Shown: piece after piece, positions 35,057-46,335 of the stretch
How positions within the stretch are numbered: the first letter of the stretch is position 1
How the letters are laid out: every line of letters begins with the position of its first letter
Assembly: GCA_963682175.1 (NCBI GenBank)
Contig: OY821774.1
Span: 44,220,201-44,284,200 of the forward strand
Direction: 5' to 3'
Length of the DNA: 64,000 bases
Origin: Triglochin maritima
Taxonomy: Eukaryota; Streptophyta; Magnoliopsida; Alismatales; Juncaginaceae
Made by a program: the position numbers and the translations under genes
The notes under the pieces: generated by a model
The model's input: only the letters and a program-made list of their open reading frames with translations
The model's database searches: none
Told to the model about the DNA's origin: nothing

Positions 35057-35513
35057 TTGTCGTGGAGAGGCGTTGGCGGCGAGACAACGACATGTCGGGT
35101 ATTCGGTGAAGATACGACAAGAGCCAGCGAGTGAGGCTGGGTATTCAAGGGAGACAGCGAGAGAGGTAGGTGAAGGTCGGATTTGGTCGGCTTTGGTCCA
35201 ATTTAGTGGGATTTGGTGAGATTTCGTCGGAAATGTCGGGTTGCATATTTTGTTGAAAGGTGGGATTTGGGGTGAATTTGGGTGAACTGTGGGATTTTAG
35301 GGGTAAAGATAACGGTAGCATAACATATGGGTAATGGCGGTAAGGGATGGGTGACGGCGTTGGAAGATGGGGGCAACCGGTGTTAATCCGAAGTGTACCT
35401 AAACAAATATTGGATTTTGTGAGTGATCTAGAGCAATAAAAAAATACACACATGCAAATGTCCAATAATAAGGGTTTCGGAAGTGCACCCAACCAAAAAC
35501 CCCGATATATAAT

Positions 35514-36615
35514 ATTTCTTGTTGCGTTGACGAGTGGAAGACTTTATATAATTGGATTGTATGTTTTTTTTGGATCCATCGGTATTATTTTGTGCAGAAT
35601 ATCCATTCCTACGCTTGATTGTATATTCTTCTCTTGAGGAGGAACAAAGAGTTTTACGTAGAAAAAATAAGTAATTACAGCACGCAAAAAAAAACATAAT
35701 GAACTCAACGTGTACACTTTGTGTTGTGTAATTAAATATAGTGCGAAACGTAATGATACCTATTGATCATCGGAACGAGTTTTGGATCGGATTTGATTTG
35801 TCCAAGCTTAACCCGTAATATTTTTAAGAAATTTTGATCAAGCTCAACTCAATAAAAATGAGCCGAGGTTGGGCTCGGGCTGGTCCTCAGAAGTCAGGAT
35901 GACCTTCCCTTGGCACTGTAAATGGACTCCTTTGTAATCCGAATTTGATAGAAAATAACAGCTACATCTCTGAATTAGCTTTCCAAAACATCCTTCAGAA
36001 GTTAATTTGGACATTATTTGTGAATGTTATATATGAAGAAAATAAGATACATATGTTTGGTTGTCATCCGATTGTTACATAATAATACTTAAGGACATAA
36101 GCATACTACAAATCTAGTTATGTCTTAAATCTGTTAGTTTGGTTGTAGATTTTGACTTGTAGTGTCCAAAACCGGATTAGATTGATTTTTTTAAGTGGTA
36201 AAGCAAATACAAAACTGACGATTCCTTTTGATAATCACTGAACAAGATCTTTCGGAACGCAGAAGTCCAACTTCAAATCAGATTCTACCTAATCCACCAC
36301 ATAAAATCTAACATTCTAACGTTATACAAAAAACATCCTTTAAAAGGTGAAAATAACAACCCCATCCAATCTTCATGAAATCTAGAACACAAAACAAAAA
36401 ATATAGTGTAAATTGGAACCAGATGTAAGTAAGTATAAGTAAGTGTGTGTATTATCCATGTATGTAAGTACTATTATTATGTTAACATTTTTCACTACAC
36501 GAGGATGGAATTGTCATGATTAACACTTTCTTTGGCCCCAGTATCTTCCATTCATGATTTCATTGTCGTTGCTGAGATACAAATCGATATGATTTCATTT
36601 TGAGTCACACATCTA
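35514..36615. other. Intergenic, with a possible hAT-like scrap
   Basis: About 35760-35910 contains CGGATTTGATTTG and GGTTGGGCTCGGGCTGG, of the kind seen in subterminal parts of hAT elements. No ends or duplication found. The rest is AT-rich without features. Confidence 0.4.
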
Positions 36616-36618
36616 TAA

Positions 36619-36935
36619 GGGCACCCGTTCCCGGGCTCCAAACCGGGTGGCTGGTCGCCCGGTTTTTAGCCCGGGCAACCAGCAGGTGGGGGGAGACGTC
36701 CCCCCTCCTCTCCTCATTTTTTTATTTTTTAAATAATATTAATATATTTATTTTAAATTATTTTAAATTATTTTAATTAATTATTTATTTAATTCAGGAT
36801 TGACCTTCAAATGATGTGGATGAAAGATATTGTAAGATGTGTGTGTGAGGTTTGAGGGCATAGTAAAGGAAAATTTTAGGATGAGTAAGCTGGTATGATG
36901 TGATAGGAAAAAAACTATCATGATTGGAGTATCCC
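36619..36935. mobile_element. Harbinger-like MITE, right end uncertain
   Basis: Begins GGGCACCCGTTCCCGGGC after TAA (36616-36618), has a GC-rich left part with CCGGGTGGCTGGTCGCCCGG, and carries the family motif in reverse (AGGATTGACCTTCAAATGATG, 36797-36817). The likely right end is GGAGTATCCC near 36926-36935; no target duplication is seen there. Confidence 0.55.
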
Positions 36936-36937
36936 CG

Positions 36938-37438
36938 CATGATCAACATCAAAGTCTACAATATTTGTCAAAATTCTTATCAACCTACTAACACATTGAC
37001 TCGTACATATACCATCCCTCCCTGGGAGACTTGGGACCTTATTATAGCTCGGACCACATCTATCATATCACTGTCGCAAACGTTTTATTTGTTTAACTGT
37101 TCTTCACCTTCATATGTGTAAGCAGATCACAAGCAATGATGCCATAAGAACTTAAGATCCAAAATCCAAACACAAGAAAGTGATACCATTGACTCATTTG
37201 ATCAATTTCTATTAAATTAATCTATGGCTAGGGTGGGTTGTTGCTAACAGCTGCCTCTATTATTTCGGTTAGCTTGTGATAGGTAAACGTCTTCCACATC
37301 TTCTGGTCATTGCTAACTTTATCACGACTCACGAGTTATGATTTAATTATGACACGTCTAGCTAGCTGTAATCTTTTCGACATAAGTAATTATCCAGTAC
37401 TGCTCTTTTTCAACTAGCAAATGAGAGACGATGTGAGG
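36938..37438. other. Intergenic, no gene supported
   Basis: Nothing recognised. Confidence 0.5.
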
Positions 37439-37670
37439 AATTAAGGTTAGCTCAGTTATTAAATTTCATTCTTAAATTTATTAGAGTTAGAATTCTCACC
37501 ATTTACTTGGTGGTCAGGTTTCCTTAATTATCTTTCGACTTTTAATGTTATTGAAAATTTAAGCCGTATATTTCGACTTATAGATGACGTAAGTCATACA
37601 TACATCTTGAAAATAATAAAATTATATATACGTTTTCAAAATATCAAGACAATGACACGGACGTACCTCG
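37439..37670 (+). repeat. tRNA-derived SINE-like repeat (copy 1)
   Basis: Contains a box-A-like TTAGCTCAGTT (37447-37457) and, about 30 bp on, a box-B-like GAGTTAGAATTCTCACC (37485-37501), as in plant SINE heads. It is present again at 52546-52774 in the same relation to glucanase 3' flank, so it was part of the duplicated unit. SINE identity is an inference. Confidence 0.45.
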
Positions 37671-38753
37671 AACAACCCGCAATGGAAAAATGGTAGCAAG
37701 AAAACAAAACGTTGCAATCTCTTATGGGATTTTTTACTTGTGTGCACTTGTGAAGATGGTTTATTGGACCTTTGCTCCCTTATAGCTTTATATTGTCCAT
37801 GTGCACACGCAAACACCAATAATTTCGTTTATACACATGCATCTGACCTCCGTTACTTTCCAGCTGACTCCGTAAGTTTTTGTTTTAACCCCGTCAGAAT
37901 CATCATTCATCTTTGTACTAATAATCCCTAAATTCTTAATTATGTGCAAGTTAAATAGTAATTCATCACACAAAAATCCACTCCACGTTTCTTCCACAAA
38001 ATTTATCCAAACCCTACCCAATCACTCCACTCCAGTACCCCCAATCCCCAACTTCGTTTACTTCAGCGATCTCGCCCAACACCCCCAAAATCCACTCCAC
38101 TCCACTTCCAGCGATCTCTCCAGCCATGACGACATCTCCAGCGAATCTACTTTTCTTCCGCGAAGTTCGTTTACTCCGGCCTCATCCCGCTGCACAATCC
38201 GATCACGCCCGACAAGCTCGTTGTTGTCGTCCCACTGGATACAATGCACACAAGAAGTGGACTTGGAGGTCGACGTCTGAGGTAGGTGCTCGAATGACTC
38301 CCACTTGTAGTGATTTGATTAAATTGTTGTCAGAAAATAGCAATTTTTGGGTTAATCTCCTGTGCTAGAGTAGATATTGATGTAAATATGAACATGCATG
38401 ACAACTATTAAGTTCAATTCTTGAAAGTGAAGATGTATATTCTGTTCTTCTGCCCATACAAACAATATAATCATAAAAATATGCATAACAAGCTAAAATA
38501 GACTTTGAACATTATGACCAAACAATATGCCAAACCACTATGTTAACTGAACACTATGAAGAACTATGAAGAAGATAATGTCTGTCTGTTTAGTTATGTG
38601 GAGTGGTAGCATTATTTAATTCAATTGTCCAGCCAAGTTAATGGCAACTCTATTTAAAATTATGGAATATGTCACATAAACATTTTACTTGATCAACTAA
38701 TGCAATTTAGCCAAGTTTACTAACTTTTTGTTTGTTTTAATACTAAAAAATAG

Positions 38754-38934
38754 GGGGCCTCAACGTACCACGAAGAGAGGGGGTGATAGGAGGATCGGGG
38801 GAAGTTCTTCAACGACTAATGCAGATATTTCTGGAGCACCGACATCTTTTAGTACATCTCTACCACCTTTACTCAGTACTTCTGGACCCATGATGGATTT
38901 GCTTGGCCAAGTTAGCGGTGGATGTCTCCCATGA
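38754..38934 (+). pseudogene. Conserved exon of the MULE family (copy 1)
   Basis: After a splice acceptor (AAAAAATAG) the frame reads GPQRTTKRGGDRRIGGSSST and ends with GPMMDLLGQVSGG and a stop. The copy at 45479 aligns over its whole length (shared GPMMDLLGQVS), and 23975-24129 over its first part. No family recognised. Confidence 0.55.
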
Positions 38935-38945
38935 TCGATGTCAGA

Positions 38946-39590
38946 TTTAATTTGCTTTAATTCAGTTACGATGCAGCTTCGTGTGCTTGAATTTAAGTTG
39001 GATTTGAAATCAAGTTCAATTCAATTGTCATGTTTAATTTGTTTTAATTCAGTTCTGATGCAGCTTCGTGTGGTTGAATTTAAGTTGGATTTGAAATCAA
39101 GTTCAATTCAGTTGTCACGTTTAATTTGCTTTAATTCAGTTCTGATGCAGCTTCGTGTGTTTGAATTTAAATTCGATTTGAAATCAAGTTCAATTCAGTT
39201 GTCATGTTTAATTTGCTTTAATTCAGTTCTGATGCAGCTTCGTGTGGTTGAATTTAACTTGTATTTGAAATCAAGTTCAATTTAGTTGTCATGTTTAATT
39301 TGCTTTAATTCAGTTCTGATGCACAGCTTCATGTGCTTGAATTTAAGTTGGATTTGAAATCAAGTTCAATTCAGTTGTCATGTTTAATTTGTTTTAATTC
39401 AGTTTTGATGCAGCTTCGTGTGGTTGAATTTAAGTTGGATTTGAAATGAAGTTCAATTCAGTTGTCAGATTTAATTTTCTTTAATTCAATTACGATGCAG
39501 CTTCGTGTGCTTGAATTTAAGTTGGATTTGAAATCAAGTTCAATTCAGTTATCAGGTTTAATTTGCTTTAATTTAGTTCTGATGCTGCTC
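38946..39590 (+). repeat. Minisatellite, 87-bp period, about 7.4 copies
   Basis: Copies start at 38946, 39033, 39120, 39207, 39294, 39383, 39470 and 39557; one copy is 89 bp because of two extra bases (GATGCACAGC). Each holds TTTAATTTGCTTTAATTCAG and TGAATTTAAGTTGGATTTG. As 87 is 29 codons, one frame stays open over four copies, giving a 29-residue peptide repeat. Confidence 0.92.
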
Positions 39591-41246
39591 TTTTTGTGGT
39601 ATTGGGATACTTAATTTAAGGCTTGTAATTGCGAGATACTTAATTTCTTTTAAACAAAATGATCTCCAAAACAACGAGTTGTTGTTTTGCATGATGCTAG
39701 ATTAATCTCAAAAATATTTCTGGTTGACACAGCTCCCATGATTCAGTCGACCGACTCTGTTATAGCACCAGTCATATTGGTGATGTTGATGAGCGCACAT
39801 CAAATACTTTCACGAATCACTAAACCATTCCTGAGTTCAGAGGTAAAAGGAAGGGCCACCACCCACCAACCAGACAGCTAGCAGCTGACTTTAAAGCAAC
39901 CATATAATTCATGTAGTCAAAATATACCAAACTATCACACACATACCAAATTGATCAAAATTTCACATACATACCTAATTGATTAAACAAGGGAAAGACA
40001 ATGAGTATTTCATACACAAACATACCAAATTGTTACATGCCCACGGCGTCGTCGAACCACCTAAATCAAATTAAAATTTTCCATCTTCATGTCTTCGTCG
40101 AACCACCTAAAAAAGTCACACGAATCTGAACTCTACAAAGAAAACAATTATTGATCAAACTAGGCAACTTTCTATCCAAACTTAATCTAAATATTTCCAA
40201 TAGGATGTTCGTACTCTTGATTTCTTTTCTAAAGTTATTATCCATCTTATTTAAAAGCATAAATTACATAAGTCATGCATATAAGATTCTTATGACATAT
40301 AAGTTCAAAGATTTAGCAATTGAGATTATTCAAGTAGATTTTACTACATAATGTTATAAATTTACTACCAACAAGGTTGATATGAAGATACTAAAGAAAA
40401 CCAATCCATCCAACCTCCATCCACTGCTATCCAAGGTAAATGTATTACAATAGAAAGTTGAATCTGAAGTGAAGGGTGGCATTCCACTGCCATCCCACCT
40501 CCATCCTAACAATCAACACATGAATCGTGATCTACCACTGCCATCCAACCTCCATCCAAACGGTGCATTGGGGATATATACAAAAGTAGAAAAATAATAA
40601 ACAAACTATATTATATCACATGGTCAAACTTGTAAGCAAGAAGAAAGGAAAAGGTGGTGGAAAAAATGAATAGTTTTGGGTCCTTAGATTGGTTGGAAAA
40701 GATTTGAGTCTGTCTAACATGTAGGACTAAACCCAGGTGTCATCCCCAGTTAAGCTCAGGGAACTTATACATTACAAAAGTAGAAATAATTAATTAAGGC
40801 AGAATAAGTTTTGTTTTGAGAATAGAATAGGAATAGAATGGAAGAGCAAACAGACAGTCCACCTCAACTTGGTTAGTTTAATCAATGTTTTGGGTCCACA
40901 GATGTTTGTCTGTTTTGATTGCAGAGTTTGGTATATTGGGGTCTGTGGACGGTACATCCTGCTACAAGATTGCCCATATGTTCAGATGTTGTTATTTGGA
41001 ATCCTCACTTGCAGATGGAAACTTGCAAAAAGATTTTGTTTGCATGTAAGTGTCTTGGCTTATACAACCGAACAAAAAGATTAGCCCCAAAGTTCGCTAT
41101 AGATGCTTATACAATCTCATTGCTTTTTTAAACATATATATATAATCAAACCAGACAAAACCCTTTCAAGTCTCCGAACAAACAAATCGTCGAACACCTT
41201 CGGGCCAACATTCAACATAAACTACAAATGAGGGGAAAAGTTAAAA
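39591..41246. other. MULE interior, no gene supported
   Basis: AT-rich. No domain recognised in the short open frames. Confidence 0.45.
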
Positions 41247-41441
41247 TCATACTTTGAAATCCCTATGGCACACCCAGAAGCGACGCCCAAATGAGATGGT
41301 CTTGTTGGACGCTTGGCTCTTGGCTGGAAGTCCGCATTTGCAGGTGGGAATGTCGAACAGAGGAATCGACGAGCAGTCAGCGGAAGATGACATCCCAACT
41401 TCGGTGGTGGACCAGAGGGAGGAAAGTTGGGTTGTTTGCAA
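41247..41441 (-). pseudogene. Captured GRF-type zinc finger exon
   Basis: The minus strand encodes PTCKCGLPAKSQASNK, then FGRRFWVCHRDF, which fits the GRF zinc finger (C-x-C-G ... G-R-R-F-x3-C). Only this part is present; the second half of the finger (Cys further on) is not seen before a GT donor-like step. It lies at the inner edge of the right terminal repeat and runs opposite to the exon at 38754. Capture of a host gene piece is the simplest reading. Confidence 0.55.
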
Positions 41442-42024
41442 CGGTGGACTGGAGTGGAGTGATTGGGAAAAGGAGTGGAGTGGAGTGGATGGAGAAATCG
41501 CTGGAAGTGGAGTGGAGTGGATTTTGGGGGTGTCGGGCGAGATCGCTGGAGTAAACGAAGTTGGAGATTGGGGGTATTGTAATGGAGTGGAGTGATTGGG
41601 TAGGGTTTGGACGAAATTTTGGGGAAGAAACGTGGAGTGGATTTTTGTGTGACGGATTACTGTTTAAATTGCACATAATTAAGAATTTAGGGATTATTAG
41701 TACAAAGATGAGTGATGATTCTGACGAGGTTAAAACAAAAATTACGGAGTCAGCTGGAAAGTAACGGACGTCAGATGCATGTGTATAAAGAAATTATTGG
41801 TGTTTGTATGTGCACATGAACAATATAAAACTATAAGGAAGCAAAAGTCCAATAAGCCATCTTCACAAGTGCACACAAGTAAAAATCCCAATCTCTTATT
41901 CATCCACGACTCTTTGACTTCTTAAGTGCTCATACAATTTATTGGTCTTCACTTCCAAGACTAATCAAACACCAGCTCTTATTCTCTTCTTCTTTTTTAC
42001 ATTTATTTTTGGTAATAACTCATC

Positions 42025-44346
42025 TTAGAAGTTGATAGGGTAGACAGGCTGCTGGTTTGGATAGAAGAGTCCGAAGTTGTTTTCAGTCGGTGGTGGTGGT
42101 TTCTGGTTCTCATTAAACATTGCAAAAACATAACCTTCAATAGGCCTTCCAGCCCTCCTTGGAGACCCTTTGCTGATGTGGTCGATGAAACCTTGGTTGT
42201 ACGCCCTCGCATTGTCGACCGTAGCCCCCACACCTCCGTCGGATGGCCACCCACTCTCAGACACCACGATGCTCAAACTCGGTGTGCCTGCCTTCTCTAG
42301 GGCAGCGTAGACTGAGTCTAACATTGCGCCAAACAAATTTTGGTATTCGAATTGTCCATCCTGAACAACCGTCCCTGGAGCTTGGAAGGTTGCAAACTCA
42401 AGTGGGATGTTAGCTGTTGGAAATATAGTATTGCATGCATTAATTACTTATATACCAAAGTTTATAAGAAAATTGTTTACTGATGTTAAGGAGCTGGTGG
42501 ATCTATGAAATTTCATATATCATCAAATCATGTGAGTCATACCGTAAGAATAGTCTTATGTTGCTAAACGAGTCAATATTGTGGTGGGTTATTATAAGGA
42601 TATATGAGTTTACTACCGGATCAAACTCGGGTTTGATTCATATGTTGTTCTTTAAATTTGAAAGTGTATGTATACAACTACTGAAGTAATGACTATTATT
42701 TTTCATCTAAATATTTGTAGTTTAATATGTAAGATGGCTGACCATTCAAACTTCATCATACGTACCTTGGTCTCCGACGTAACTGAAATATGGATATATA
42801 TTGACTAGCAGGGGTGCACCATTGCTCGCTAAATAATTCAGTATTGGTCCCAAGAAGTTGAGGGCGGCTCCACTGAAGACACCTTCAGAGGGTGGGGAGG
42901 ATTTGTCCAAGACGCCGGTGTCGACCGCGGTGGTGACCTTGATTGGGCCCTTAAGGCCAACCGCAGCTAGGGCGTTGTCGACGTTCTGCATGGCAGGGAG
43001 GATGGAGTTGGCTCCATCTTTAGGAATCAGCTCGTTTCCAACGATGATGTACCGGAACCGGACAGCCGGCCAGAAGGGTTGGATGTTGGTTTGGACCCAG
43101 TTGACGGCGTTGGCTGGATCTGATGCAAGGGATTGGAGGTCGTTGACGCCGAGGAGGAGGCCGATGTTGGTGTCTCGGAGGGCGTTCAAGGCGTCCATGT
43201 TGGGGTCGTAAAGCCTCATTCCGTCTATGTTTTTGGACCTGTACAGGTTGACGACCTCTGACGGCTGCGGTAGGTTGTCGCCCCGCATTCCGTAGCATAC
43301 ACCAACAGATTGACCGCCTGATATTTAAACATGATCGTTATTATTTTGTATCATGAGTACTAGAAGCACCAGTTTAAGCGATTTATGGTTTTGGAATAGT
43401 CGAGAGAGCCATCTTAAAGTTTACACAAACAAAAGTACACGTCTCTAAATTAAACCAAGCTAGGGGCAACGATTTAAAGAGATGTCACGATAACATATGA
43501 CTTGTATTAATTAGTTCTGGCAAGAGATGTCTTCATCTATTGATTAGTGAAGTCATATACGTACTTGTTCAATATTATTGTTAGTGAATATATGTTATTG
43601 TTGAAAACATGCATTGAGCACAAAAATACACTGAAAACCTTGTCTTGATTAAGGTTACGATCTACCAACAAAAACATTAGCTAGCATGATTTAATATGTG
43701 GTCAGCAATTTAAGCAGTGGCATTGCATATTAAATTAAGGATATGTTTGGAAACACCTCTGTTGTTTTGCTTCCGCAGGATCTAAATTATTGATACATTT
43801 TGTTGAAATTTAAGAACTACACAAATTTGACTAGAATGAAAGACTAGTCCACAAAGTCTAGTCTTATTTGTAGGACTTACCTTTCAGTGTCTGTATAGAG
43901 TATGGACAGTGATCAAAGTCAAGCCAGAGGTCAGTTAGTTTCTTAGAAACACTAAAGAAGTTTATATAAAACGAAAAAAGAAAAATACTTATACCCTGAA
44001 AATCGCTTTAAAAGAAAATTCCAAAGTACATGGTCTACAACACTAATTTGGTCCTTCGAATCAGTCTCAGAAATTCATTTCTTGATTATAATTCACAAAC
44101 CCTTATGCAAAATTTAAGCTAACAGTCAAATCAGCTCATACAAATAAGTACTAAGATAAAAACAATTTGGTAGATTAGAAGCTAGCATTTCACTCTAAAA
44201 TAAAACTCAAACAAAAAAAATAAATAATAAAAAGGTAAGACAAAAAGGAAATATTGGATAATATTACTTGGTAAAAGTGCACAAAGCACTGCAAGAACAA
44301 GTGCAATCCCAGACGCGAAACAACACTTCCCTTTGCTCATCTCCAT
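42025..44346 (-). CDS. Glucan endo-1,3-beta-glucosidase A (GH17), 339 aa, three exons
   Basis: Exons 44346-44268, 43317-42766 and 42413-42025 join in frame (1020 bp) through GT-AG introns. The product should cut beta-1,3-glucans such as callose or fungal wall glucan, outside the cell. Residues 1-26 form a signal peptide (hydrophobic [11 protein letters not shown]). The GH17 core follows: [21 protein letters not shown] with the acid/base Glu near 123, VNIYPYFSY, and SESGWPS with the nucleophile Glu near 263, ending [17 protein letters not shown]. There is no X8 module, no GPI-type tail and no C-terminal vacuolar extension, so secretion is likely. The length fits PR-2 enzymes. A second intron interrupts the core after FSYVGDQ; many PR-2 genes have only the first. 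MULEs flank the gene on both sides. Confidence 0.93.
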
Positions 44347-44416
44347 GAACACTACACTACTTAATTTTCTTTCACAAACTTAAGTCTGATATGCATTAAC
44401 CAAGCATTTGTAGTGG

Positions 44417-44427
44417 TTTATATAGAC
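44417..44427 (-). promoter_or_regulatory. TATA box of glucanase A
   Basis: The minus strand reads TCTATATAAACC about 70 bp before the ATG. The same TATA context occurs before gene C (61330-61342). A promoter block with CTCCTACGGCATATACTTGG (about 44486-44505) is shared with gene C too. Confidence 0.7.
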
Positions 44428-44653
44428 CAAAGCACCAAGACTATTTCCACAAGTGTGGAAGATTTTTCTAAATTGGATGTGGAAGTCTCCTACGGCATAT
44501 ACTTGGATTAATTTCCACTGGCATAATTAAATCCAACAAGACTCCCTTATGCATGCATGAATGGACGTCCGCAAGTGCTCCCAGTTTACTGCACTTCTTC
44601 CACATAAGAGTCCAATCAAAGTACCTTGAAATCAAGACTCTGTATTTTTTTTT

Positions 44654-46282
44654 GGGATTTTTGCTTGTGTACCACTTGTAAAATCTCTTATTGGACCTTT
44701 ATTTCCCTGTAATTTTATATTGGCTGTGTACATATGCAAATCTCAGATATTACGTTTATACACTTCCCACATCTTCCCGTTATTATTGTAGTCACGCCGT
44801 AACTTGAAGTTGAAATCCCGTTAGATTTAGGTGTTAGCGAAGAAAAATTAGTCTAGTAATCTGGAGTCTAGTAATCTGGTTCAAATGCTACAGTAATATC
44901 AGACACATTCATCCTAATTTCTAACGTTCTCCCCAAGGCGACCCGACCCACCCTTTCTCCCCCAAAATTGTATCCAACCCAATATTTGCTGTTTATTTGA
45001 GATGCTGAAATACACTGTTATATGTTGCTTGGCTTTCAACATCTCGTGGACATACTAGGTTTCTATGTTGCTTTGGTTTTCCTTAGTTTCATTATTCAAG
45101 TCAATTTCAGTAAGTGACACATATAGGATAAATATTGTTCATGATTGTACATGTATTAAACTTGTTTGATTCACACTAAGTGTGGTCCTGCGGCAAGCAC
45201 AACCAGAAGAGTCATTAAATTATCATTACCTGCAGTTATTAGATGGTGGTTTTGATGTGTGAAAGTCAGCATCATTAAATGGTGATTTCTCCATAAAGCT
45301 GATATCATAGCCATTAAATTCAGATTATGTTAACCACAGGTTGGAATAAATTTGATAGCATAAAAAGATCAGTAGTGTAAGGCATGATCCAGAAGGTTTT
45401 AAAAAATATATTTGAAATTTGAAATTGGAACCTGACATTTCATTGTTTTATTACTAAAATTTCGTTGTTTTATTATAGGGGACCTCAACATACCTCGAAT
45501 AGAGGTGGCTATAGGAGGACTGGTGCAAGTTCTTCAACAAGTCATGCAACTACTTTTGAAGCACCAACAAGATTTAGTACAACAACTCCACCACCTATAA
45601 TGACTGCTTGCGGACCAATGATGGACTTGCTTGGACAAGTTAGCGTGGATGTCTTCCCTGATCCTAGTTCATTTCAGTTTTTTAAATTCAGTTGTGATGT
45701 AGACACATGTGTTGAGAAGTTTAGGGATGGATTTGTTGTTTGTAGTTTAAATTTCGCATTACCTTCTTTTGTTAAAAATTACCAGCCGTAATGGATTTGC
45801 TGGTTCAATTTTTCTACAAATTTCGATCTATTGTTGTTCCAACAGCAGCACTGCCACAAGTATCGACACCAATACCAAAAGTTCCCCAACTCAAATTCAA
45901 GACCCATTCACAGGAACAAATATCTTAGTTATCCAATATTGAGGATACAAAGGCAAGTTCAAGTATGTCATAATTGTTCTAGCATATACTAAAGTGATCA
46001 AGTGTAAGTACGACGGTAATCAAATTGACAAACCAAATATTTATTTCAGCAACAACCATTTCATCAATGTTGATTCAATGTCACATTTTCGTCGCATTTA
46101 GTTCAGCTAAACCAAAATATTTAACACATAACAAAATGACGTGACTACAATAATAACGGAAAGATGTGGGAAGTGTATAAACACGATATCTGGGATTTGC
46201 ACATGCACAGGGCCAATATAAAATTACAGGAGAGCAAAGGTCCAATAAGAGGCATTCACAAGTGTACACAAGCAAAAATCCC
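44654..46282 (+). mobile_element. MULE, 1629 bp, upstream of glucanase A
   Basis: Inverted ends start GGGATTTTTGCTTGTGTACC (left) and GGGATTTTTGCTTGTGTACA (complement of right), extending at least 160 bp. The 10-bp flanks ATTTTTTTTT (44644-44653) and ATTTTGTTTT (46283-46292) differ at one base. Same family as 37726-41889. Its left end is about 310 bp upstream of the glucanase A start codon. Confidence 0.9.
45479..45791 (+). pseudogene. Conserved exon of the MULE family (copy 2)
   Basis: After a splice acceptor (TATTATAG) the frame gives GPQHTSNRGGYRRTGASSST, then GPMMDLLGQVSVDVFPDPSS and a further 50 residues to a stop. It aligns with 38754-38934. The open frame is longer here. No domain recognised. 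Confidence 0.55.
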
Positions 46283-46335
46283 ATTTTGTTTTCCAAGTTT
46301 TTTTTATCGTGACATCCTACATTGGTGATGACTTC

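Larger units (their letters stand above)
23262..35503 (-). mobile_element. MULE (about 1965 bp) interrupted by a copia element
   Basis: Inverted ends of about 170 bp begin GGGGTTTTTGCTTAGGTGCA at the left and GGGGTTTTTGGTTGGGTGCA at the right (complement), with a perfect 10-bp target duplication GATATATAAT (23252-23261, 35504-35513). Removing the copia insertion and one copy of its TTGTC leaves 1523 + 442 bp. End sequence and the short internal exon match the MULEs at 37726 and 44654, so these are one family. No transposase is seen. Confidence 0.88.
37726..41889 (+). mobile_element. MULE, 4164 bp, with about 400-bp terminal inverted repeats
   Basis: Left arm (37726 to about 38125) and right arm (about 41450-41889) are inverted copies, roughly 93% alike by eye. 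Ends read GGGATTTTTTACTTGTGTGC and GGGATTTTTACTTGTGTGCA (complement). A perfect 10-bp target duplication AATCTCTTAT flanks it (37716-37725, 41890-41899). The empty site survives in the glucanase relic at 52775-52784. It holds short gene-like exons and a minisatellite but no transposase, so it depends on another element. It ends 135 bp after the stop codon of glucanase A. Confidence 0.93.

Noticed and set aside
35760..35910. Third hAT element
   Set aside because: Only a subterminal-like GGGCTCGGGC stretch; no inverted ends or target duplication.
37447..37501. A true tRNA gene
   Set aside because: Box-A and box-B-like stretches occur, but no cloverleaf or acceptor stem can be formed; SINE head is more likely.
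38126..38368. First exon of a captured gene in the MULE
   Set aside because: One frame reads protein-like (for example KFVYSGLIPLHNPITPDK), but no family was recognised and the copy in the sister MULE is absent.
42858..43211. Plus-strand frame of 117 codons
   Set aside because: Antisense shadow of glucanase A exon 2; the same occurs opposite gene C.
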